Below, piece after piece: positions 1 through 5,519 of a stretch of DNA of 12,480 nt. The stretch's first letter is position 1. Every line of letters begins with the position of its first letter. The notes beneath the pieces were generated by a model. It did not search any database and had not been told where the DNA came from. It worked only from the letters and a program-made list of their open reading frames with translations. A program made the translations under genes and the position numbers. The stretch is taken from assembly GCA_947259625.1 (NCBI GenBank), contig CAMYMY010000283.1, positions 1 to 12,480 on the forward strand. Direction: 5' to 3'. Origin of the DNA: an uncultured Kiloniellales bacterium (GTDB lineage: Bacteria; Pseudomonadota; Alphaproteobacteria; Kiloniellales; JAKSDN01).

Positions 1-694
1 GACCGAGGGCCTGGACGGGCTGCGCGACCGCGTGGCCGCCTACTACGACCTGGGCGCGCGCTTCGCCAAGTGGCGCGCCGTGATCACCATCGGCGCCGAG
101 ATGCCCAGCCCGGCCTGCATCGAGGTCAACGCCCACGCGCTGGCCCGCTATGCCCGGCTGTGCCAGGAAGGCGGCCTGGTGCCGATCGTCGAGCCCGAGG
201 TGCTGATGGACGGCGACCACGACATCGAGCGCTGCGAGGCGGTCACGACGGCAACGCTGCACATTGTTTTTCATGAGCTGTTCCAACAGGGCGTCGCGCT
301 CGAGGGCATGCTGCTCAAGCCGAACATGGTGATCGCCGGCAAGGACTGCGCCGATCAGGCCGGCGTCGAGGAGGTCGCTCGGCGCACCGTCCGCTGCCTC
401 AAGCACACCGTGCCCGCCGCCGTGCCGGGCGTCGCCTTCCTCTCGGGCGGACAGAGCGACGAGACCGCGACCGAGCATCTCAACGCCATGAACGCCATGG
501 CCGCTCAGCATCCCTGGAAGCTCAGCTTCTCCTATGGCCGGGCGCTGCAGGACCTGGCCATGAAGCGCTGGAAGGGCGCGGCGGAGAACGTCGGCGCGGC
601 CCAGCAGGCCCTGTTCTTCCGGGCCAAGTTCAACAGCGCCGCCTGCCGGGGAGCCTACAGCGGCGAGATGGAGCGGGAGCTGAAAGCCGCCTGA
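1..694 (+). CDS. fba: Fructose-bisphosphate aldolase, class I (5' partial)
   Basis: This is the C-terminal part of a class I (Schiff-base) fructose-1,6-bisphosphate aldolase. The frame is open from base 2 and the true start lies upstream. The enzyme interconverts fructose-1,6-bisphosphate with DHAP plus glyceraldehyde-3-phosphate; in the Calvin cycle it also makes sedoheptulose-1,7-bisphosphate. The active-site block LLKPNMV (near 312-332) contains the Schiff-base lysine (rabbit Lys229). PIVEPE, DGDHD, FLSGGQS and FSYGRALQ are also present and match the vertebrate/plastid-type family. After KWR the position of rabbit Lys146 is threonine; from memory plastid aldolases also lack lysine there, so I do not treat this as damage. 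The end (GEMERELKAA) is shorter than the eukaryotic tail. The gene lies 63 bp upstream of cbbL, so a Calvin-cycle role is likely. No internal deletion is seen in the visible part. Confidence 0.93.
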   Translation, partial: TEGLDGLRDRVAAYYDLGARFAKWRAVITIGAEMPSPACIEVNAHALARYARLCQEGGLVPIVEPEVLMDGDHDIERCEAVTTATLHIVFHELFQQGVALEGMLLKPNMVIAGKDCADQAGVEEVARRTVRCLKHTVPAAVPGVAFLSGGQSDETATEHLNAMNAMAAQHPWKLSFSYGRALQDLAMKRWKGAAENVGAAQQALFFRAKFNSAACRGAYSGEMERELKAA

Positions 695-721
695 ACCGAG
701 ACGCAATCCGAACCTTATCAG

Positions 722-739
722 CGTCGGCCGCGGCCGACG
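722..739. repeat. 18-bp perfect palindrome before cbbL
   Basis: CGTCGGCCGCGGCCGACG is a perfect inverted repeat, 9 bp per arm, in the 63-bp aldolase-cbbL gap. It ends 6 bp before the cbbL ribosome binding site GGGAG (746-750). As RNA it would form a short, very stable GC hairpin. No T-tract follows, so it is not a classic terminator. A processing or mRNA-stability element that sets the ratio of cbbL to upstream messages is a reasonable inference. A protein-binding site is the alternative. Confidence 0.6.
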
Positions 740-757
740 ATACCTGGGAGAATCGAC

Positions 758-2117
758 ATGACAGTGAAGAGCTACAGCGCCGGCGTCAAAGAGTATCGCG
801 AGACCTACTGGGCGCCCGACTACACACCCAAGGAGACCGACCTCCTGGCATGCTTCAAGGTGACGCCGCAGCCCGGCGTGCCGCGTGAGGAGGTCGCCGC
901 GGCCGTGGCCGCCGAGTCCTCGACCGGCACCTGGACCACGGTCTGGACCGACCTGCTGACCGACCTGGAGTACTACAAGGGCCGGGCCTACCGCATCGAG
1001 GACGTGCCGGGCGACGACACCTGCTTCTACGCCTTCGTCGCCTATCCGATCGACCTCTTCGAGGAGGGCTCGGTGGTCAACGTGCTGACCTCGCTGGTCG
1101 GCAATGTCTTTGGCTTCAAGGCGCTGAGGGCGCTCAGGCTCGAGGACATACGCTTCCCGCTGCACTACGTCATGACCTGCGGCGGGCCGCCCAACGGCAT
1201 GCAGGTCGAGCGCGACATCATGAACAAGTACGGCCGGCCGATGCTCGGCTGCACGATCAAGCCCAAGCTCGGCCTCTCGGCCAAGAACTACGGCCGGGCG
1301 GTCCTTCATGCGCTGGAAGCAGCGCTTCGACTTCGTCGCCGAGGCGGTGCACAGGGCCGAGGCCGAGACCGGTGAACGCAAGGGCCACTACCTTAACGTC
1401 ACCGCGCCCACGGTCGAGGAGATGTACAAGCGGGCCGAGCACGCCAAGTCGCTCGATATGCGCATCATCATGCACGACTTTCTGACCGCGGGCTTCACGG
1501 CGAACACCTCGCTTGCCAACTGGTGCCGCGACAACGGCCTGCTGCTGCACATCCACCGGGCGATGCACGCGGTGATCGACCGCGACCGGCACCACGGCAT
1601 CCATTTCCGCGTCCTGGCGAAATGCCTGCGCTTGTCGGGCGGCGACCATCTGCACTCCGGCACCGTGGTCGGCAAGCTCGAGGGCGACCGCGAGGCGACG
1701 CTGGGCTGGATCGACATCATGCGCGAGCGCTTCGTGCCCGAGAACCGCGCCCGCGGCATCTTCTTCGATCAGGACTGGGGCACCATGCCGGGATTGTTCC
1801 CGGTCGCCTCCGGCGGCATCCACGTCTGGCACATGCCGGCCCTGGTCAGCATCTTCGGCGACGACGCGGTGATGCAGTTCGGCGGCGGCACGCTGGGCCA
1901 TCCCTGGGGCAACGCGGCGGGTGCCGCCGCCAACCGCGTGGCCCTGGAAGCCTGTGTCCAGGCGCGCAACCAGGGCCGCCAGCTCGAGGCCGAGGCCAAG
2001 GACATCCTGGGCGCGGCGGCGCGGCACAGCCCGGAACTGGCCGCGGCCATGGAGACCTGGAAGGAGATCAAGTTCGAGTTCGACACCGTGGACAAGCTCG
2101 ATACGATTGCGGGGTGA
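758..2117 (+). pseudogene. cbbL: RuBisCO large subunit, form I (IA-like), frameshifted by a ~62-bp internal deletion
   Basis: RuBisCO large chain fixes CO2 onto ribulose-1,5-bisphosphate and assembles as L8S8. Translation starts at ATG 758 behind GGGAG (746-750). The first frame matches form IA RbcL through TIKPKLGLS (K168, equivalent to spinach Lys175) and NYGRAV, codon 182, ending at 1303. The match then resumes in the next frame at FMRW (from 1305) and runs to the normal end KLDTIAG and TGA at 2115-2117, including LHIHRAMHAVID, HLHSGTVVGKLEG and GGGTLGHPWGN. Between the two parts the family has about 21 residues containing the core TKDDENVNSQP. That block holds the carbamylated lysine (spinach Lys201) and Mg2+ ligands Asp203 and Glu204; all are absent here. 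Restoring 62 bp gives 1422 bp, 473 residues, a usual form IA length. As written the first frame ends at 1375 after 205 residues with a nonsense tail. The product cannot be active. A +1 ribosomal shift could rejoin the frames but not restore the lost residues. Confidence 0.9.
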
Positions 2118-2159
2118 CCCGCGCGATTACGTGAGTCCCAACAACGGGAGCAAGAGACG

Positions 2160-2513
2160 ATGACCGAGATACAAGACTATCCTTCGCGCGTGGGCGACCC
2201 GGCCAGCCAGCGGTTCGAGACCTTCTCCTACCTGCCGCCGATGGACGCCGGCCAAATCCGCAAGCAGGTCGCCTACATGGTCGAGCGGGGCTGGAACTGC
2301 GCCATCGAGCACGTCGAGCCGGCGCGCGCCGCCGAGACCTATTGGTACATGTGGAAGCTGCCGATGTTCGGCGAGCGCGATGTCGATACCCTGATGAACG
2401 AGCTGACCGCCTGCCACAATGCCAATGCGGGTCATCACGTGCGCCTCGTCGGATACGACAACAAGCGTCAGACCCAGGGACTCGCCATGGCGGTCTATCG
2501 CGGCGACGCTTGA
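2160..2513 (+). CDS. cbbS: RuBisCO small subunit, form I
   Basis: This is the small subunit of L8S8 RuBisCO, 117 residues, a normal length for proteobacterial form IA. The N-terminus MTEIQDYPS is typical of that type. Family signatures are FETFSYLPPM, QVAYMVERGWNCAIEH, YWYMWKLPMFGE, HHVRLVGYDN and YRG near the end. ATG 2160 follows GGGAG (2146-2150) at a 9-bp distance and lies 42 bp after the cbbL stop, so the two genes are surely co-transcribed. The sequence appears fully intact, unlike its partner, which is odd if cbbL has been dead for long. No cbbQ, cbbO or cbbX follows; a terminator comes instead. Confidence 0.96.
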   Translation: MTEIQDYPSRVGDPASQRFETFSYLPPMDAGQIRKQVAYMVERGWNCAIEHVEPARAAETYWYMWKLPMFGERDVDTLMNELTACHNANAGHHVRLVGYDNKRQTQGLAMAVYRGDA

Positions 2514-2516
2514 GCG

Positions 2517-2536
2517 GCCGGGCAAGCACGCCCGGC
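2517..2536 (+). other. GC hairpin just after cbbS
   Basis: GCCGGGC (2517-2523), loop AAGCAC, GCCCGGC (2530-2536): a perfect 7-bp stem starting 4 bases after the cbbS stop codon. There is no T-tract, so it is more likely a 3' mRNA-protecting hairpin than a terminator alone. It is the first of three adjacent hairpins. Confidence 0.6.
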
Positions 2537-2542
2537 GGCTTC

Positions 2543-2558
2543 GGGACATCGATGTCCC
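2543..2558. repeat. 16-bp perfect palindrome, second hairpin of the cbbS 3' end
   Basis: GGGACATCGATGTCCC is a perfect palindrome between the first hairpin and the terminator. In RNA it would fold as a short stem with a forced 4-base loop. On DNA it could be a dimeric protein site. Given its position between two other stems, part of the operon's 3' structure is the simpler reading. Confidence 0.5.
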
Positions 2559-2560
2559 TA

Positions 2561-2590
2561 CAAGGGCCCTTGACGGGCCCTTGATCTTTT
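2561..2590 (+). terminator. Intrinsic terminator of the cbb operon
   Basis: CAAGGGCCC (2561-2569), loop TTGAC, GGGCCCTTG (2575-2583) form a perfect 9-bp stem, followed by ATCTTTT (2584-2590). This is a good rho-independent terminator 48 bp after cbbS. Its 3' arm overlaps the proposed -35 element of the next gene. Confidence 0.8.
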
Positions 2591-2608
2591 CGGCGTCGCC
2601 TCCATATT
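2581..2608 (+). promoter_or_regulatory. Likely sigma70-type promoter of the truncated TetR gene
   Basis: TTGATC (2581-2586) as -35 and CATATT (2603-2608) as -10 with 16-bp spacing, 4/6 matches each. It is moderate in strength by sequence alone. Support comes from the palindrome that begins at the -10 end and from the position 30 bp before the ATG. Confidence 0.4.
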
Positions 2609-2624
2609 TGAGCGATCGTTCAAA
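2607..2624. promoter_or_regulatory. TetR-type operator upstream of the truncated regulator
   Basis: TTTGAGCGATCGTTCAAA is an inverted repeat with 8 of 9 pairs matching; further pairs match outside it at 2604-2605 with 2626-2627. It covers the -10 end and expected start of transcription, the usual place for an autoregulatory TetR operator. The regulator that would bind it begins at 2639 but lacks its DNA-reading helices. Confidence 0.65.
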
Positions 2625-2638
2625 AATCCGGGCGCGTC

Positions 2639-3133
2639 ATGGCGAGACCGAAGAGCTTCGACCGCGAGAACCCCGGCAGCCTCTACGACACCTTCGACGA
2701 CAAGCACGGCCTGTTCCTCGAGTCCGTGACGCTCTACCGCCGCACGGTGGTGGCGCGCCGGCTGGAAAAGCTCGATGAGCCCGGTCCGGCGCGCGACCGC
2801 ATCGCGGCCTTCTTCGAGGACGTGATCCGCTTCTCGCTGGGCGAGGGCCGTCTGCTCGGCTGTCTGATGACCAATTCGGCGATCGAGCTGGCGCCGCGCG
2901 ACCGGGATACGGCGCTCGCCGTGGCGGCCAATTTCGCCGAGGTGGAGTCGGCCTTCCGTAAGGTCCTGCGGCGCGCCCAAGTGGCCGGTGAAATCGCCGC
3001 CGACAGGCCGGTCGAGGACCTCGCACGCTACTTGACCAGCGGCCTTCAGGGGCTTCGCGTCATGGCCAAGGCCCAGCAGGACGAAGCGGCGCTGAGGTCC
3101 GTGGTCCGCCTGATGCTGGCGACGCTCGATTGA
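2639..3133 (+). CDS. TetR/AcrR-family regulator with in-frame loss of most of the DNA-binding helices
   Basis: The 164-residue product starts MARPKSFDRE, the classic N-terminus of one TetR subgroup. It then jumps at residue 11 to NPGSLYDTFDDKHGLFLE, which normally follows the recognition helix start. In relatives about 29 residues (helix 1, helix 2 and the first part of helix 3) lie between these blocks, so about 87 bp are missing in frame. The ligand/dimerisation domain is complete: VTLYRRTV, LLGCLMTNSAIELAP, LTSGLQGLRVMAKA. Normal members are near 190-195 residues. As written it should not bind DNA but could still dimerise. It lies 61 bp upstream of a peroxiredoxin on the same strand, so it probably once controlled itself and that gene. 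The ATG at 2639 has no strong ribosome binding site, but the N-terminal motif supports it. Confidence 0.8.
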   Translation: MARPKSFDRENPGSLYDTFDDKHGLFLESVTLYRRTVVARRLEKLDEPGPARDRIAAFFEDVIRFSLGEGRLLGCLMTNSAIELAPRDRDTALAVAANFAEVESAFRKVLRRAQVAGEIAADRPVEDLARYLTSGLQGLRVMAKAQQDEAALRSVVRLMLATLD

Positions 3134-3194
3134 TTACTTGTCCTTATCTCGAACCAATGCCCAAGAACAACAGAGAGAGTCGAAGGAGCAACCG

Positions 3195-3719
3195 ATGATC
3201 AAACCACGCCAAGCCGTACCGGCCCTCGAAGTCGCCACCCTGGACGGCGGCACCTGGAGCCTGGCGGAGCAGAGCCCCGAGAGTTTCACCATGGTCGTGT
3301 TCTACCGCGGCCTGCACTGCCCGATCTGCGGCCGCTATCTGCGCGACCTCGACTGCAAGATCGACGAGTTCGCCAAGCGCGGCGTCGAGGTGATCATGAT
3401 CAGCACCGACGGCGAGGAGCGCGCCCGCCAGGCCAAGGAGACCTGGGAGCTCGAGAACGTCACGGTCGGCTATGGTCTCGACCTCGAGGCCGCCCGCGCC
3501 TGGGGCCTCTACGTCTCGAGCGGCATCGGCAAGAGCTCGGTCGGCGTCGAGGAGCCGGCGCTGTTCAACGAGCCGGGCACCTTCATGGTGCGCCCCGACG
3601 GCACGCTCTACTTCGGTACGGTCCAGACCATGCCCTTCGCACGGCCGAACTTCGGCGAGATCCTGCAGGCCGTCGACTTCGTCCTCGCCAAGGACTACCC
3701 GGCGCGCGGCGAGGCGTAA
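3195..3719 (+). CDS. Peroxiredoxin-like protein (AhpC/TSA family)
   Basis: A 174-residue thioredoxin-fold protein of the AhpC/TSA type, probably cytosolic, expected to reduce peroxides or act as a thiol oxidoreductase. The sequence YRGLHCPICGRYL puts a CPIC pair at Cys42 and Cys45 after the second beta strand. This is the layout of the 'peroxiredoxin-like' subgroup rather than of classical 2-Cys AhpC. STDGEERARQAKETW and GTFMVRPDGTLYFG are further family features. There is no signal peptide. ATG 3195 is chosen because AAGGAG (3183-3188) sits 6 bases upstream; an in-frame TTG at 3138 has no such site. It is downstream of, and likely co-transcribed with, the truncated TetR gene. Its physiological reductant is unknown. 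Confidence 0.85.
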   Translation: MIKPRQAVPALEVATLDGGTWSLAEQSPESFTMVVFYRGLHCPICGRYLRDLDCKIDEFAKRGVEVIMISTDGEERARQAKETWELENVTVGYGLDLEAARAWGLYVSSGIGKSSVGVEEPALFNEPGTFMVRPDGTLYFGTVQTMPFARPNFGEILQAVDFVLAKDYPARGEA

Positions 3720-3729
3720 TACTGCCCCA

Positions 3730-3750
3730 CCCATGGCACTCTCCGATGGG
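3730..3750 (+). terminator. Weak hairpin after the peroxiredoxin gene, possible terminator
   Basis: CCCAT (3730-3734) pairs with ATGGG (3746-3750) across an 11-base loop, followed by a pyrimidine-rich stretch containing CTCTTTCTTC. The stem is only 5 bp, so this is a tentative call. I see nothing else in the 3751-3857 gap. Confidence 0.2.
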
Positions 3751-3857
3751 CCGCCTGCTCTTTCTTCGCATCTGCCCATGACTCGCGGTTTCTCGTAAGG
3801 ACGCGCCGAGGCTCAGACTGTATAGCAGGTCGACGTCGGTGGGCCGAAACGGGCCCC

Positions 3858-3887
3858 TTGACACAGGGTTCGGCGGTCCCATTTAAT
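3858..3887 (+). promoter_or_regulatory. Strong sigma70-type promoter of the TetR-hydrolase operon
   Basis: TTGACA (3858-3863, perfect -35), 18-bp spacer, TTTAAT (3882-3887, 5/6 match to -10). This is the best promoter in the window. The palindrome at 3885-3906 overlaps its -10 and start site, so it should be repressible. Confidence 0.7.
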
Positions 3888-3906
3888 GAGTAAGCGCTCA
3901 CTCATT
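3885..3906. promoter_or_regulatory. 22-bp operator, likely bound by the adjacent TetR regulator
   Basis: Half-sites AATGAGTAAGC and GCTCACTCATT form an inverted repeat with 10 of 11 pairs matching. The length and TGAGT...ACTCA arms are typical for TetR/AcrR operators. It overlaps the -10 box and lies 19 bp before the regulator's ATG, which indicates negative autoregulation of the whole downstream operon. Confidence 0.78.
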
Positions 3907-3925
3907 TCAGTTGAAAGCTGGAGCC

Positions 3926-4522
3926 ATGGCGAGAAGAACCGAGGAAACCCGGGAGAGGATCGACCGTACCGCGCTTCGGCTTTTCGCCGAGAAGGGCGTC
4001 GATCAGGCCACGATCAACGATATTGCGACTGGTGCGGGTATTGCAGAGGGAACTATCTACCGTCACTATAAAAACAAGGACGAGCTCATCTGGGGGCTCT
4101 TCTCCTCGAACTATGCCGCGCTTGCAGACCGCCTGGACCGACTTCAGGAAGCCGAGACCGGTTTGCGCGCCAAGCTCGAGGCCATGGTGTCGATGTTCTG
4201 CTCGCTCTACGAGTCCGACCCGGCCATGTTCAGATTTCTGCTGCTGGTCCAGCACGGGCAACTGCCGCGCGTCACGCCGGCCATGTCGAGCCCGGTCAAG
4301 GTGGTTCGCGAGGTCCTGTCCCGGGCCATGGAACGTGGCGAGATCGCGCCGCGCGACCCCGAGCCGGCGACCGCCATCGTCTTCGGCATCGTTCTTCAGC
4401 CCGCGGTCTTCAAGGTCTACGGGCGCATCGAGCAGCCCCTGACCGAGCTCTCCGGCCTGCTGGCCGAGGCCTGCTGGATGGCACTCAAACCAACCTCTAT
4501 CGGGACTGAGGTGAGGCCATGA
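3926..4522 (+). CDS. TetR/AcrR-family transcriptional regulator
   Basis: A 198-residue regulator with an intact N-terminal TetR DNA-binding domain: ETRERIDRTALRLFAEKG (helix 1), ATINDIATGAGIAEGTIYRHY (helix-turn-helix, residues about 28-48) and KNKDELI. The C-terminal ligand domain (about 60-195) includes FRFLLLVQHGQLP and is not assignable to a known ligand. ATG 3926 is chosen because the domain begins there; GGAG is only 2 bases upstream, so initiation may be modest, and an in-frame TTG at 3911 is less likely. The stop overlaps the hydrolase start (ATGA, 4519-4522), indicating translational coupling. By position it should repress its own operon through the 3885-3906 palindrome. The downstream genes suggest a fatty acid, acyl-CoA or membrane-stress signal, which is inference. 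A slightly AT-richer patch lies in the helix-turn-helix coding region (about 4015-4080). Confidence 0.9.
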   Translation: MARRTEETRERIDRTALRLFAEKGVDQATINDIATGAGIAEGTIYRHYKNKDELIWGLFSSNYAALADRLDRLQEAETGLRAKLEAMVSMFCSLYESDPAMFRFLLLVQHGQLPRVTPAMSSPVKVVREVLSRAMERGEIAPRDPEPATAIVFGIVLQPAVFKVYGRIEQPLTELSGLLAEACWMALKPTSIGTEVRP

Positions 4523-5454
4523 CTGCAAGGAGCGAGGAAAGGAAGGGTACGAAGGGCCGTCGCCCGGGGTGCACGGCCAAGGTCCCGCTGGCCATCGGTC
4601 TGTTGCTGGCCTGCCTGGTGGTCCTGGCCGTCCAGGTGAACCGGACGCAGCTCTGGGAGGACCAGACTGTCTACGCCGGCTGGCGCCTCCAGACGCACAT
4701 CCTGACCGGAAGCTGCCGGCTGCTCGACCGGGAGAACGGGACCCGCGCCGTCGGGTCCGGCGGTGACTGCGCCGCGGCCCTGTCGCGGGCCCGTTCGAAC
4801 GGAGCGGTGCGGCCCGCCAGCGACCATCTGGTCTTGATGTTGCACGGTCTTGGCCGCTCGCCCTGGCTGTTCCGGCAGATGGAGGCGGCGCTGAGGGAGG
4901 CTGGATACGACGCCGTCGCGATCAGCTATCCGAGCCTGACGAAGGACGTGGCAGGCCACGCGGAGCATCTTCGCCAAATCCTGAACAACGCCGGCGGCGT
5001 GCGGCGGGTCTCCTTCGTCACGCACAGCCTCGGCGGCATCGTGGTGCGCGAGGCCCTGGCCCTGGACTCCGCCTGGCGGGGCCGGTTCGAGCTCGGCCGT
5101 GCCGTCATGCTGGCGCCGCCCAACCAGGGGTCGGAGCTGGCCTTGGCCCTCGACGACATTCGACTATTGCACCTGCTGGGCGGGCCCTCGGCCGGTGAGA
5201 TGGTCAAGGGACATCGCTATGCCGATCCGCCGCCGGGACTCGAGATCGGCGTCATCGCCGGTGCGACGCCGGGCGGCCGGGGTTTCAATCCGCTGCTCTC
5301 CGCCAACAACGACGGCGTGGTGACGGTCGAGGAGACCCGGCTCGCGGGCATGCGCGACTTCCAGGTCGTGACCGCGCCCCACACGGTCATCGCGAGCGCC
5401 CCGGAAACCATTGCCGCCACGCTCGAGTTCCTCGAGTCGGGACGGTTTCGTTAA
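4519..5454 (+). CDS. Membrane-anchored alpha/beta hydrolase (lipase/esterase-like)
   Basis: A 311-residue protein with a basic N-terminus (KGRRPGCTAK) and one hydrophobic segment at about 21-40, giving a signal anchor with the enzyme probably facing the periplasm. The alpha/beta-hydrolase domain follows: oxyanion-side HGLGRS (109-114), nucleophile elbow THSLGG with Ser170, likely acid Asp265 in NNDGVVTV and His288 in APHTV. The pattern resembles PGAP1/lipase-class-2 proteins. The likely substrate is an ester lipid, but this is not proved. The four cysteines at 18, 32, 66 and 84 include a pair (66, 84) that could form a disulfide outside the membrane. It starts inside the TetR stop codon and is followed after 65 bp by the acyltransferase, fitting a deacylation/reacylation pairing. 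No deletion is evident. Confidence 0.85.
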   Translation: MTARSEERKGTKGRRPGCTAKVPLAIGLLLACLVVLAVQVNRTQLWEDQTVYAGWRLQTHILTGSCRLLDRENGTRAVGSGGDCAAALSRARSNGAVRPASDHLVLMLHGLGRSPWLFRQMEAALREAGYDAVAISYPSLTKDVAGHAEHLRQILNNAGGVRRVSFVTHSLGGIVVREALALDSAWRGRFELGRAVMLAPPNQGSELALALDDIRLLHLLGGPSAGEMVKGHRYADPPPGLEIGVIAGATPGGRGFNPLLSANNDGVVTVEETRLAGMRDFQVVTAPHTVIASAPETIAATLEFLESGRFR

Positions 5455-5519
5455 CGCCCCGGCAATACGGCTCTGCAACTCTCCGGCAAGGCCGGCCCGC
5501 AGGAGGAAGGACCACCGAC

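Noticed and set aside
1308..2117. Separate short RuBisCO-like gene starting at ATG 1308
   Set aside because: This ATG is the internal Met of FMRW, has no ribosome binding site, and the region aligns as the C-terminal part of the same large-subunit gene.
758..2117. Programmed frameshift in cbbL
   Set aside because: A shift could rejoin the frames but about 21 residues including the catalytic core would still be absent, and no slippery heptamer is seen at 1298-1306.
3138..3194. TTG start at 3138 for the peroxiredoxin, extending the protein by 19 residues
   Set aside because: The extension has no family similarity and no ribosome binding site, whereas ATG 3195 has AAGGAG 6 bases upstream.
5483..5495. 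CCGGC/GCCGG hairpin between the hydrolase and acyltransferase genes as a terminator
   Set aside because: The stem is only 5 bp with a 3-base loop and no T-tract; it lies just before a strong ribosome binding site, so operon continuity is more likely.
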